NCBI GenBank assembly: GCA_947172415.1
Contig: OX359202.1
Span: 1,800,501 to 1,864,500 of the forward strand
Direction: 5' to 3'
Origin: Chondrosia reniformis
Taxonomy: Eukaryota; Porifera; Demospongiae; Chondrillida; Chondrillidae
Length of the DNA: 64,000 nucleotides
Part shown: piece by piece, positions 35,401-44,768 of the stretch
How positions within the stretch are numbered: position 1 is the stretch's first letter
Layout: each line of letters starts with the position of its first letter
The notes under the pieces: generated by a model
The model's input: only the letters and a program-made list of their open reading frames with translations
What the model was told of the DNA's origin: nothing
Database searches by the model: none
Made by a program: the position numbers and the translations under genes

Positions 35401-38400
35401 TCCAGCATTGCCACAAGCTGAAACTAAACTTCCTGAAACAAACACTCTTTAGCCAGTTCCTACGATTTTGGAGTTGCCCATAAGAATTAGAAAAAAATGG
35501 ATAATAGTGCAAGAGTCACTAGCCCAGGTCTGCAAACGGCTCAAAACAAATAAACAATGGAGCTATCTTCCTTATATTAAAATCATCAACTCTCTTCTTG
35601 ATTTTGTATTTTGCTCTCTTTTATTGAGTATATACTTTAATACCATTACGTACATATATACAACATGATTCATATAAAGATAACATTATTAATTATCCAT
35701 CGAAATTATATTTAAAAAAAGAAAAAGGCCTACAGCACTGGGTATTCCCAGGCGGTCACCCATCCAAGTACTAACCCAGCCCTATACTGCTTGACTTCAG
35801 TGATCAGACGAGAACCGGTATATTCAGTATGGTATGGCAGTAGGCCTCGTGATCACTATTAGAATAGCTATTTATACTAAGTGGTACAGTTTCAACAAAT
35901 CCCATTTTGTCAATTATCTACTAAATCATGGTATTTAAAAAAAGAAAAAGGCCTACAGCACTGGGTATTCCCAGGCGGTCACCCATCCAAGTACTAACCC
36001 AGCCCTATACTGCTTGACTTCGGTGATCAGACGAGAACCGGTATATTCAGTATGGTATGGCAGTAGGCCACGTGATAACTATTAGAATAGCTATTTATAC
36101 TAAGTAGAACTGTTTCAACAAATCACATTTGATCAATTATCTACTAAATCATGATATTTAAAAAAAGAAAAAGGCCTACAGCACTGGATATTCCCAGGCG
36201 GTCACCCATCCAAGTACTAACCCAGCCCTATACTGCTTGACTTCAGTGATCAGACGAGAACCGGTATATTCAGTATAGTATGGCAGTAGGCCACGTGATC
36301 ACTATTAGAATAGCTATTTATACTAAGTAGAACTGTTTCAACAAATCACATTTGATCAATTATCTACTAAATCATGGTATTTAAAAAAATGAAAAAGGCC
36401 TACAGCACTGGATATTCCCAGGCGGTCACCCATCCAAGTACTAACCCAGCCCTATACTGCTTGACTTCAGTGATCAGACGAGAACCGGTATATTCAGTAT
36501 AGTATGGCAGTAGGCCACGTGATCACTATTAGAATAGCTATTTATACTAAGTAGAACTGTTTCAACAAATCACATTTGATCAATTATCTACTAAATCATG
36601 GTATTTAAAAAAATGAAAAAGGCCTACAGCACTGGGTATTCCCAGGCGGTCATCCATCCAAGTACTAACCCAGCCCTATACTGCTTGACTTCGGTGATCA
36701 GACGAGAACCGGTATATTCAGTATGGTATGGCAGTAGGCCACGTGATCACTATTAGAATAGCTATTTATACTAAGTAGTACAGTTTTGACAAATCCCATT
36801 TTGTCAATTATCTACTAAATCATGGTATTTAAAAAAAGAAAAAGGCCTACAGCACTGGGTATTCCCAGGCGGTCACCCATCCAAGTACTAACCCAGCCCT
36901 ATACTGCTTGACTTCAGTGATCAGACGAGAACTGGTATATTCAGTATGGTATGGCAGTAGGCCTCGTGATCACTATTAGAATAGCTATTTATACTAAGTA
37001 GAACTGTTTCAACAAATCACATTTGATCAATTATCTACTAAATCATGATATTTAAAAAAAAGAAAAAGGCCTACAGCACTGGGTATTCCCAGGCGGTCAC
37101 CCATCCAAGTACTAACCCAGCCCTATACTGCTTGACTTCGGTGATCAGACGAGAACCGGTATATTCAGTATGGTATGGCAGTAGGCCACGTGATCACTAT
37201 TAGAATAGCTATTTATACTAAGTAGAACTGTTTCAACAAATCACATTTTGTCAATTATCTACTAAATCATGGTATTTAAAAAAATGAAAAAGGCCTACAG
37301 CACTGGGTATTCCCAGGCGGTCACCCATCCAAGTACTAACCCAGCCCTATACTGCTTGACTTCGGTGATCAGACGAGAACCGGTATATTCAGTATGGTAT
37401 GGCAGTAGGCCACGTGATCACTATTAGAATAGCTATTTATACTAAGTAGAACTGTTTCAACAAATCACATTTTTTCAATTATCTACTAAATCATGGTATT
37501 TAAAAAAATGAAAAAGGCCTACAGCACTGGGTATTCCCAGGCGGTCACCCATCCAAGTACTAACCCAGCCCTATACTGCTTGACTTCGGTGATCAGACGA
37601 GAACCGGTATATTCAGTATGGTATGGCAGTAGGCCACGTGATCACTATTAGAATAGCTATTTATACTAAGTAGTACAGTTTTAACAAATCCCATTTTGTC
37701 AATTATCTACTAAATCATGGTATTTAAAAAAAGAAAAAGGCCTACAGCACTGGGTATTCCCAGGCGGTCACCCATCCAAGTACTAACCCAGCCCTATACT
37801 GCTTGACTTCGGTGATCAGACGAGAACCGGTATATTCAGTATGGTATGGCAGTAGGCCACGTGATCACTATTAGAATAGCTATTTATACTAAGTAGAACT
37901 GTTTCAACAAATCACATTTGATCAATTATCTACTAAATCATGATATTTAAAAAAAAAGAAAAAGGCCTACAGCACTGGGTATTCCCAGGCGGTCACCCAT
38001 CCAAGTACTAACCCAGCCCTATACTGCTTGACTTCGGTGATCAGACGAGAACCGGTATATTCAGTATGGTATGGCAGTAGGCCACGTGATCACTATTAGA
38101 ATAGCTATTTATACTAAGTAGTACAGTTTTAACAAATCCCATTTTGTCAATTATCTACTAAATCATGGTATTTAAAAAAAGAAAAAGGCCTACAGCACTG
38201 GGTATTCCCAGGCGGTCACCCATCCAAGTACTAACCCAGCCCTATACTGCTTGACTTCGGTGATCAGACGAGAACCGGTATATTCAGTATGGTATGGCAG
38301 TAGGCCACGTGATCACTATTAGAATAGCTATTTATACTAAGTAGAACTGTTTCAACAAATCACATTTGATCAATTATCTACTAAATCATGATATTTAAAA

Positions 38401-41400
38401 AAAAGAAAAAGGCCTACAGCACTGGGTATTCCCAGGCGGTCACCCATCCAAGTACTAACCCAGCCCTATACTGCTTGACTTCGGTGATCAGACGAGAACC
38501 GGTATATTCAGTATGGTATGGCAGTAGGCCACGTGATCACGATTAGAATAGCTATTTATACTAAGTAGAACTGTTTCAACAAATCACATTTGATCAATTA
38601 TCTACTAAATCATGATATTTAAAAAAAAGAAAAAGGCCTACAGCACTGGGTATTCCCAGGCGGTCACCCATCCAAGTACTAACCCAGCCCTATACTGCTT
38701 GACTTCGGTGATCAGACGAGAACCGGTATATTCAGTATGGTATGGCAGTAGGCCACGTGATCACTATTAGAATAGCTATTTATACTAAGTAGAACTGTTT
38801 CAACAAATCACATTTTGTCAATTATCTACTAAATCATGGTATTTAAAAAAATGAAAAAGGCCTACAGCACTGGGTATTCCCAGGCGGTCACCCATCCAAG
38901 TACTAACCCAGCCCTATACTGCTTGACTTCAGTGATCAGACAAGAACCGGTATATTCAGTATGGTATGGCAGTAGGCCACGTGATCACTATTAGAATAGC
39001 TATTTATACTAAGTAGAACTGTTTCAACAAATCACATTTTGTCAATTATCTACTAAATCATGGTATTTAAAAAAATGAAAAAGGCCTACAGCACTGGGTG
39101 TTCCCAGGCGGTCACCCATCCAAGTACTAACCCAGCCCTATACTGCTTGACTTCGGTGATCAGACGAGAACCGGTATATTCAGTATGGTATGGCAGTAGG
39201 CCATGTGATCACTATTAGAATAGCTTATTATACTAAGTAGTACAGTTTCAACAAATCCCATTTTGTCAATTATCTACTAAATCATGGTATTTAAAAAAAT
39301 GAAAAAGGCCTACAGCACTGGGTGTTCCCAGGCGGTCACCCATCCAAGTACTAACCCAGCCCTATACTGCTTGACTTCGGTGATCAGACGAGAACCGGTA
39401 TATTCAGTATGGTATGGCAGTAGGCCATGTGATCACTATTAGAATAGCTTATTATACTAAGTAGTACAGTTTCAACAAATCCCATTTTGTCAATTATCTA
39501 CTAAATCATGGTATTTAAAAAAAGAAAAAGGCCTACAGCACTGGGTATTCCCAGGCGGTCACCCATCCAAGTACTAACCCAGCCCTATACTGCTTGACTT
39601 CGGTGATCAGACGAGAACTGGTATATTCAGTATGGTATGGCAGTAGGCCACGTGATCACTATTAGAATAGGTAGGTACGTACCTCTAGATTTTCAAGGTT
39701 GCAAATTTCTTCAGGCAGAGACTTTAACTCATTTTGACTAATAGAGAAAAAGAAGAGTTTAAATGTTATACATGCTTCATAAAAGAGTGGAGCTTTCACC
39801 TTAATAGTAATATCTTAATTGAAACAAGTAGTTTGAAAGGAAGTATAAGATATTCTTTTCCATAAGTTAGCATGTCTTCAGATGATAAAAATATCATCAT
39901 TCGTATGGTTTACATTTGGGATTATGTATAATTTAACACAGGCCTTCAAGTCCACTTTATATATACGTACATATGTGTCTAAACTAAAACTCACTGCAGA
40001 TTTAATTCTTCAAGTGACTGTAGTTTTTCAATACTTTTAGGAAGGTTCCGCAGAGCATTGTTAGATAATGTTAAAATTCGCAATAACATCAAGTCACCTA
40101 TGTTCTCTAAAGAGAAAACAACACGACATTAAAAAGGGACAGTTTTTGAAAATTTACACAGCTAGCTCTAATTAGTGGATGGACTTGGCAAACAAACTGC
40201 TGGTTTGGGATGGCTCAACGAAATGAGCTTAACACCTGATTCCCATGGCTGTAAGGCAAGAAGATGGTTACAGTTGAGATTTTCAAACATCTCTACTGTA
40301 ACGTACGTACTTGTGTACTGTAGCTCCTATTAGAAATGTACACATTAAATCATACTACCGCATTCAACTGGTATTGTATGAAATTTTCAAAGGGTATGGT
40401 CCTAACCTGGTAACGCGGTTAATCTATTGTTTTTCACATCCAGTTCTTGTAGCCATTTCAAACTGCACAGATCATCCTGTAGAAAAGAGAAACACAAACA
40501 AGGTGGCTTATTTTTAAAGATACTTTAGTGATGTTTGGATAGGTGGGTACATGTACGTATGTACTGCATTACACACATCTCATGCACAAACAAAGTATAT
40601 ATATATATATATTAATGGGTAAAGAATTTGGTACAACTTTAAAGTCACCTGACAGTCATGTGACTCACTGGAAGTGATTTAAGACAGTTGTATTGCAGAA
40701 AGCATTCTTGGACACCATTTAACCGACCAATATTGCTAGGAAGTGATGACAAACGATTAGTAGAAAGATTTAGAAGCTCCTAAAACAGATAAACAATGAA
40801 AATAACATAAAGGCACTGTACAAAGAAAAATAAAGTTAATATGCTATAGTAGTATAAGCATTGCAGAGGAACGGTTCTTTAACATCATAATTCTATTAGA
40901 TAATGGAGACTATTAAGTATGTAGTAGTTATACCACACTCAAGTGTGAAGCTAAGTGATATATATCAAGTATGACTTGAATCAATTGTAAAGGTGATGAT
41001 AAGTAAACACCAGTAGGCCTACTGGTGATATAACATTTATCACTAGTTCAAGTGTGAAATATAAGGTTTGTAACACCCCAGATATCACCTGGTTGCCCTG
41101 GTAACGTGATATATAACCTATTGTATTACTACTTTTCAAATGCATTAGTCAAATACATAACTCTGCAGCCCATAAAAGTTTTACAATACTTTTCTGACCT
41201 ACGTATACACATAGAGGGGAAAGTGCTTCAAAAACATTCATACCCATTTACACAAATAATAATGTACATGCGTATGCTCATAATTGATCATAGGTCAACT
41301 CAAATTGAGGAAGGATCAAAAATGACTGGATTGGTATAGAGGCTCGGCCCTCTATTCAGACAAATAGCCAAGGATTCACAGAAGATCAAGATAAAGAAAA

Positions 41401-44400
41401 AGACAAAGACTCCCAGGATCACTGATGAAGGGTGAAATTCCCAGAAACGGCTGTCTGACCCAGTGGAGAAGAAGATGAAAGAAGGGAAAAGAAGGAAGAA
41501 AAGACTCCTGTATCTTCATCCAAAGCTCTCTTCAGGTTTAGTTCCCCCTATAGGCTCTTTTTACAGAATAGGCATAGCATGTAGGAAAATGGTGTATTAG
41601 ATTTTTCATGGTACATGTGTTCAAGGTACGAAGGTGAACAAGTGTGACTGGAGTGTAATAGGGTGCTGGTCTGATGGACCATGCACTCACTAGCTGTTCT
41701 CCAACATCAGGTATGTGTTGTGGATAGCGTGTTAGATGGGAGAAGCTGAGATCCAGTTCAAAGATCTTATCTCTGCAGGCCTGCAGCACCCTCTCCTGAG
41801 CAGCATCAAATCCTGTCCCGTGGGCTGCACATACTGAATTGGTACTATTGCGACAACAACTTGCACAGAATTTGTACCTTAAGAATTCAAAACATTACTA
41901 ATTATTCCATTACAAACAAACTATAACTTGAGCAGAAGTACGTATATGGCATCTATTGTCCACATAGACAATAAACAATAGCAATATGATGACTTTATTC
42001 CCAAGCAGAAATCTAAAAATGAAAGTAGAAGGTAAATCTCAGGCCATGTACGTACTTGGGGACCAAAGTCCTACGATATACGTACGTACGTATACTCAAA
42101 AGTGGAAAACTGCAAACAGTTCTAGCCCAAGCAACCGTATAATAAAGTATACATCTTTAACAATGTATTCAGCGGAAGACAATTTTTCAATCAAAAGGTT
42201 TACATTTGATACAGATAAAGCAAATTGGGACGGACAAGTCTTACGTGCAATCCTTCTTGGCTGAACTCTCTTTACAACTGCAGAAAAGTTGAAATCACCA
42301 ATTAGATAAACAAAATTGTATCCTTAATAAGTGTACATGCAAAATACACATGAAGACACTGCACACAATACAACAATACTTGGAATCATCGCTAACTCAA
42401 ACTATATGTATTGATATGCTGGTTGTTTGGCATATACATACACAGTTGCATATGAAGTGATAAGGGGTACTTGTTGCAATCATTATGATAGAGAAATTAT
42501 TCGAGCAATTAGCAACACTTCTTTAAACAAAGATTAAGACGTTCTATTTAAACTTTGTAACCTCCTCACCATTCTAACTGATGAAGACCCACAGGTCGAA
42601 ACGTCTTAATCTTTATTTGAATAAGTGTTGCTAATTGCTCAAATAATTTCTCTAACATTTGCATATACACACATACATACATATGTAAAGGAAATTACAC
42701 AAAATAGGCAGTTATTTGTACAAGCACTGTGCATAGGGTGAGATGAATAGTCACTGCAAGCTACACCAAGTATACCAGACTGATACCTTGAAGGAGGCAA
42801 AGTAATTATTGGTGACATCTTACAAAACTACTGTCTCAAAAGCAGTATATGAATTCAGCCACTTGTTTGGTCAGTATGATAACTTCCAGCAAGTATCCAC
42901 AAGTAATGTGGTAAATAAAAAAATAATTGTGGCATACCAATATGTTTGGTTGAATAGCCAATCAGAAGCATTAGAGCAAATCTAGCTCATTAGGTGCTTA
43001 ACAAGTAGATGAACGTAACCATCCTATATGGTAAATATGCATACTACAAGAGACTGCCTTATAAGGAGAGGCAGGTAGGGTTACGCAACATGCATACTTA
43101 AGCAAGGTTGTATGACAACAATACATTTCTATTTTCTCAAAGGAAGAGTAGAAGAGTAAGTCAATTAATCACTCTTCCCTTCTCAGTCTATACCTGTTAA
43201 CTGGTGTCTCACATCAAATCTTTAAACACAGACAAGGAAGCAAGCTGTAATTGTGTGAATTAAGTGGTGATTGGCATGTGCAGAGATGGAATAGCACAGG
43301 ACACATACTAATCTTTTAACAGCAGCCAGGTATAAAGAGATAATTAAACGCTAATTAAACACCTTTGTTTTCATGATGAGACAGACATTATGGAACTCTT
43401 AACCATTTCTGGAGGACAGTTTACTTACCCATGACAAGGAAAAGATGGCATTTTCCTCTCTACAACAATAGTTCTGATTCCCTTTGAAGTGAGCACTCTT
43501 TTAACAGATATCTATAGAGACACAAAACACAGTGGTTTTACTTCAGAAGGGATGACATGCAGCTTTTCAACTTCCAATTCAAACTGAATCTACGAGGACT
43601 ATGTTCAGGGCAGGAAAGCTTGTGGTTTTCTGCTGATAAGGAAACCACAAGCTTTTTTGCTTTTGGGAGTGCTTATTAGCAGGCTAGCCACTCAAACCTC
43701 CATCCTATGCCTTATGCCGATGAGTCCTAATATGACTGAAACAACTGTCTATGGCTCGACCATCTTTCTAGTGGCTAGGGGGGACTCTGGTTCCCATTAA
43801 GTGAACTTTGGTTCCGCCCATTAGCTCATTGCGCTCCTCAGGGGACATGAGTGGGCAGGGGTAATATCCAGAGTTTAATGATCATGATACTGTAAGATAG
43901 ACTTTAGATTCCCTGTTTTTTTTCTAATTCTCTTCAATTAGTATTTTAGAAATTATATAATAGCAGATTTATCAAAGCTATAGTTGATAAAGCCATAGAT
44001 TAAGTCTATGATTAATGATTAAGGAAGCATACACATTTAGAATTGAATAGTTTGGTAGCAATTAATACATAAAGTATTCTGCCATAGATCATGTACAGTG
44101 AGATTTTCCAACTACGTATTTAGAATATTTGACAGGTTTATTTCACTGCTAATCTCACCACTTTCGGATCTTGCAAAGGAAGTATTGGCAAGTTATCAAA
44201 TTCTTTCTCTGGCAAAAACTTATTGTCTACCTGTACACGTTTCTTTGTTCTTCTTTTAGACCTTTTCGAACTTAGCTTAGTCGGTTGGTTGGAGCGAAAA
44301 CTCTGTACTCTTCTGGATCTCCTCCATCTACTCGCAACCAAGACCACAAGAAGACATATAGGGAAAATTAAAACGACGCAGACAGCCAGTAGGAATAGCA

Positions 44401-44416
44401 CTTCGTGGGTTTCCAT
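29430..44416 (-). CDS. Membrane-anchored leucine-rich-repeat protein, 10 exons
   Basis: Exons (minus strand): 44159-44416, 43429-43511, 41691-41877, 40669-40779, 40407-40476, 39995-40106, 39683-39737, 30630-30790, 30254-30375, 29430-29596. Phases match throughout; 441 residues. Residues 7-28 form one hydrophobic helix followed by a strongly basic stretch (SRWRRSRR), suggesting an N-terminal signal anchor. A cysteine-rich patch (CHGYKFCASCC) precedes LRRs from about residue 159, each with LxxLxLxxNxLxxLP spacing, such as LLNLSTNRLSSLP and LYLGKNHLTILP. The C-terminus (PSLQEIICRFL, LPDHLER) resembles the tail region of intracellular LRRC proteins. Function is unknown. The 8.9-kb intron between exons 7 and 8 holds the 5S rRNA array and a transposon. 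The start codon lies 118 bp from that of divergent CMC2. Joining exon 1 to exon 2 rests on phase and a good donor (GTGAGA) and is the least certain step. Confidence 0.8.
29794..29939 (-). repeat. Foldback element with long-stem hammerhead-like core (family 3)
   Basis: Arms taagtttattggagctatct and its near reverse complement. The minus strand reads CTGATGA, A, GACC, TACA, GGTC, GAAA, with the strand after GAA (ATGGTCAAT..) pairing for more than 20 bases with the left arm. One extra A separates CUGAUGA from stem II, which differs from the textbook core. Confidence 0.65.
30885..31036 (-). pseudogene. Truncated 5S rRNA unit and spacer
   Basis: The 5S spacer (tttcaacaaatcccattttg) and the 3' part of the 5S gene (gcctacagcactgggtattc through ggcggtcacccatccaa) are present at 30981-31024; the sequence then diverges and leads into transposon remnants. 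It lies 4.7 kb from the intact array, so the transposon probably split the array or carried a piece of it. Confidence 0.8.
31111..33994 (+). pseudogene. Broken transposon protein of the DUF6729-containing type
   Basis: Three frames together give conserved blocks: WHPPAVERHSGKPHPGNYHH, LFLWIPRMMWKVNFYC, SLRSKGLYN, then LLYTDRDCC, WPNLLVRLDI, HFMRKLALGCTTESHPLYGT, THCRRRTRGA, SLESFHLHLARFIPG and IPYYSPPAKYTGDVIGVQYL, and further down LMRWFKNKTRMDEVKILLQG. Such proteins occur in invertebrate and fish repeats and I believe they are transposase-like (D of LLYTDRD as one acidic residue). AYFPV is joined directly to TSESIHSL, so compared with relatives as I remember them the segment with the first acidic residue is missing. 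Frameshifts near 32067 and 33200 and later stops mark it as dead. Confidence 0.65.
34314..34880 (+). pseudogene. Lys/Glu-rich ORF with an internal duplication
   Basis: A 154-codon frame starts MILVLGAKKALTKLEEDYLN. Its second half repeats the first (MGAKEADPPKQKRKRKEKKE against VGAKEVYPPQTEEKGKGEE, then GTILD), the second copy being frameshifted. It probably belongs to the transposon to its left or to the BEN-like remnant to its right. No known domain. Confidence 0.45.
35022..35215. repeat. 18-bp minisatellite, about 10 copies
   Basis: Units of the form cactccagcaacacacccc with variants (ctctagc, gctcaagt, aacagacc). Three open frames through it on each strand are a by-product of the period of 18. 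Confidence 0.9.
35264..35520 (+). pseudogene. BEN-domain-like remnant
   Basis: The + strand gives YSKFRTECKIGMLGVKLERE, VFFGDEIMRRCTPRGWNDLP, then LPETNTL, WIIVQESLAQVCKRLKT. The pattern of FFG(D/S)E(I/V)M followed by CKRL resembles BEN domains associated with transposons. Stops and a frameshift interrupt it. A better preserved BEN-like exon lies at 63769-64000. Confidence 0.45.
35728..35845 (-). rRNA. 5S rRNA, copy 1 of 18
   Basis: Minus-strand gene of 118 nt starting GCCTACTGCCATACC and ending TGCTGTAGGC, with the internal control region (AGTCAAGCAG, TTGGATGGGTGACCGCC). A T-run terminator (ttttt) follows directly. Most copies have a TATA-like tataaata 24-31 bp upstream and CACGTG just before the start. 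This copy has GATCACTGAAG instead of GATCACCGAAG. RNA polymerase III product, part of the large ribosomal subunit. Confidence 0.95.
35951..36068 (-). rRNA. 5S rRNA, copy 2 of 18
   Basis: Consensus copy (GATCACCGAAG), 223 bp from copy 1. The upstream tataaata lies at 36092-36099. Confidence 0.95.
36174..36291 (-). rRNA. 5S rRNA, copy 3 of 18
   Basis: Variant copy: GATCACTGAAG, GGAATATCCAG near the 3' end, and CCATACTATACTG near the 5' end. Shares these changes with copy 4. Confidence 0.95.
36398..36515 (-). rRNA. 5S rRNA, copy 4 of 18
   Basis: Same variant set as copy 3, implying recent duplication or local conversion of the pair. Confidence 0.95.
36622..36739 (-). rRNA. 5S rRNA, copy 5 of 18
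   Basis: Consensus except GGATGGATGACC in place of GGATGGGTGACC, inside the box C control region, so its transcription could be affected (inference). Confidence 0.94.
36845..36962 (-). rRNA. 5S rRNA, copy 6 of 18
   Basis: Variants GATCACTGAAG and ACCAGTTCTC (ACCGGTTCTC elsewhere). Confidence 0.95.
37069..37186 (-). rRNA. 5S rRNA, copy 7 of 18
   Basis: Consensus copy. Confidence 0.95.
37293..37410 (-). rRNA. 5S rRNA, copy 8 of 18
   Basis: Consensus copy. Confidence 0.95.
37517..37634 (-). rRNA. 5S rRNA, copy 9 of 18
   Basis: Consensus copy. Confidence 0.95.
37740..37857 (-). rRNA. 5S rRNA, copy 10 of 18
   Basis: Consensus copy. Confidence 0.95.
37965..38082 (-). rRNA. 5S rRNA, copy 11 of 18
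   Basis: Consensus copy; the spacer homopolymer downstream of its 3' end is longer than in neighbours. Confidence 0.95.
38188..38305 (-). rRNA. 5S rRNA, copy 12 of 18
   Basis: Consensus copy. Confidence 0.95.
38412..38529 (-). rRNA. 5S rRNA, copy 13 of 18
   Basis: Consensus copy. Confidence 0.95.
38636..38753 (-). rRNA. 5S rRNA, copy 14 of 18
   Basis: Consensus copy. Confidence 0.95.
38860..38977 (-). rRNA. 5S rRNA, copy 15 of 18
   Basis: Variants GATCACTGAAG and TTCTTGTCTG (TTCTCGTCTG elsewhere). Confidence 0.95.
39084..39201 (-). rRNA. 5S rRNA, copy 16 of 18
   Basis: GGGAACACCCAG in place of GGGAATACCCAG near the 3' end; the upstream TATA-like box is altered (ttattata on the + strand). 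Confidence 0.95.
39308..39425 (-). rRNA. 5S rRNA, copy 17 of 18
   Basis: Same 3' variant and same altered upstream box as copy 16. Confidence 0.95.
39531..39648 (-). rRNA. 5S rRNA, copy 18 of 18
   Basis: ACCAGTTCTC variant, as in copy 6. Its upstream flank breaks off within about 20 bp into LRR gene sequence, so the usual tataaata box is missing here. Confidence 0.94.
41366..41612 (+). repeat. Hammerhead repeat family 2 copy
   Basis: Full element; the ribozyme candidate at 41410-41467 is described separately. The 3' half runs through ctgtatcttcatccaaagct and gtagGaaaatggtgtattag-type text. Nearly identical to the copy at 50.1 kb. Lies in the LRR gene intron between exons 3 and 4. Confidence 0.85.
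41410..41467 (+). ncRNA. Candidate type I hammerhead ribozyme (family 2)
   Basis: Order: CUCCCAGGAUCA, CUGAUGA, AGGG..CCCA stem II (loop UGAAAUU), GAAAC, GGCU, GUC, UGACCCAGUGGAG. Stem I GGAUCA/UGACCC pairs except one A-C; stem III is only AC/GU. The A-A closing mismatch of stem II departs from the usual G-C pair, so activity is uncertain. Confidence 0.55.
42491..42652 (+). repeat. Foldback element with long-stem hammerhead-like core (family 3)
   Basis: Arms gagaaattattcgagcaatt and reverse complement. At 42578-42601: CTGATGA, A, GACC, CACA, GGTC, GAAA; the bases after GAA (ACGTCTTAATCTTT) pair with AAAGATTAAGACGT upstream. No convincing stem I is seen. Confidence 0.65.
43627..43885 (+). repeat. 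Hammerhead repeat family 1 copy
   Basis: Full-length copy in the orientation opposite to that at 4.5 kb, ending gggtaatatccagagtttaa. It lies in intron 1 of the LRR gene, antisense to it. Confidence 0.85.
43684..43778 (+). ncRNA. Hammerhead ribozyme candidate, mutated core
   Basis: Outer stem I CUAGCCACU/AGUGGCUAG (9 bp), core CCGAUGA (one change), stem II GUC..GAC region with altered text, GAAAC, AACU, GUC, UAUGGC. The stem I arms differ in sequence from the 4.6-kb copy yet still pair. Confidence 0.5.
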
Positions 44417-44534
44417 GATTTTATGATGTACAGCAAGAACTAGACCGCAGGTGTCAATTCAATTCAGCTCTTGTTCCCAAGACCCTTCCGTTACGCAATC
44501 TGGGTGTAATATTGCGAAACAAGTGTATCGTCCC
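44417..44534. promoter_or_regulatory. Divergent promoter between the LRR gene and CMC2
   Basis: Only 118 bp separate the two start codons, so the two genes must share or overlap promoters and 5' UTRs. I see no clear TATA box. Confidence 0.6.
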
Positions 44535-44768
44535 ATGCATCCTCCTCTCTCTTCTAACCTGCATACTCCAAAGTGCCAAGAGATTATCAAGCAGCTGGAA
44601 GACTGCCACAATCATTTTCATTGGAAGAAATTTTTCGGAGCGTGTAACGATCTGAAGAGGGCACTTGATAAGTGTTTAACGGAAGAATATTTAGATAGAA
44701 AGAAGACAAACCAAGAAATTGCCAAGGCGAAGAAGAGAAGGTGGAAAGAAATTTGCGAAGAGAAGTAA
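44535..44768 (+). CDS. CMC2: CMC2-like mitochondrial twin CX9C protein
   Basis: Single-exon frame of 77 residues beginning MHPPLSSNLHTPKCQEII. Two CX9C motifs are visible: CQEIIKQLEDC and CNDLKRALDKC, the hallmark of small proteins imported into the mitochondrial intermembrane space by the MIA40 pathway. The MHPxLSxxLHTxxC start and FFGACND block match CMC2, a factor linked to cytochrome c oxidase biogenesis. An upstream in-frame ATG at 44451 would add 28 residues; I prefer 44535 because the family starts with MHP. The C-terminus is lysine-rich. The stop lies 23 bp before the start of the DUF547 gene on the same strand. Confidence 0.92.
   Translation: MHPPLSSNLHTPKCQEIIKQLEDCHNHFHWKKFFGACNDLKRALDKCLTEEYLDRKKTNQEIAKAKKRRWKEICEEK

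Larger units (their letters stand above)
35700..39672 (-). repeat. Tandem 5S rDNA array, unit 223-225 bp
   Basis: Eighteen head-to-tail units, all on the minus strand, each a 118-bp gene plus about 105 bp of spacer. Spacers fall into two alternating types (tttgatcaat and ttttgtcaat versions), and length changes come from the A-run. The array sits inside an intron of the LRR gene and is transcribed in the same direction. Confidence 0.95.

Noticed and set aside
34970-35445. Overlapping ORFs on both strands with Ser-Asn-Thr-Pro or Leu-Glu-Trp-Gly repeats
   Set aside because: They are frames through the 18-bp minisatellite at 35022-35215.
44451-44534. 28-residue N-terminal extension of CMC2
   Set aside because: CMC2 proteins begin at MHP; the extra residues show no conservation that I recognise and fall in the likely 5' UTR.
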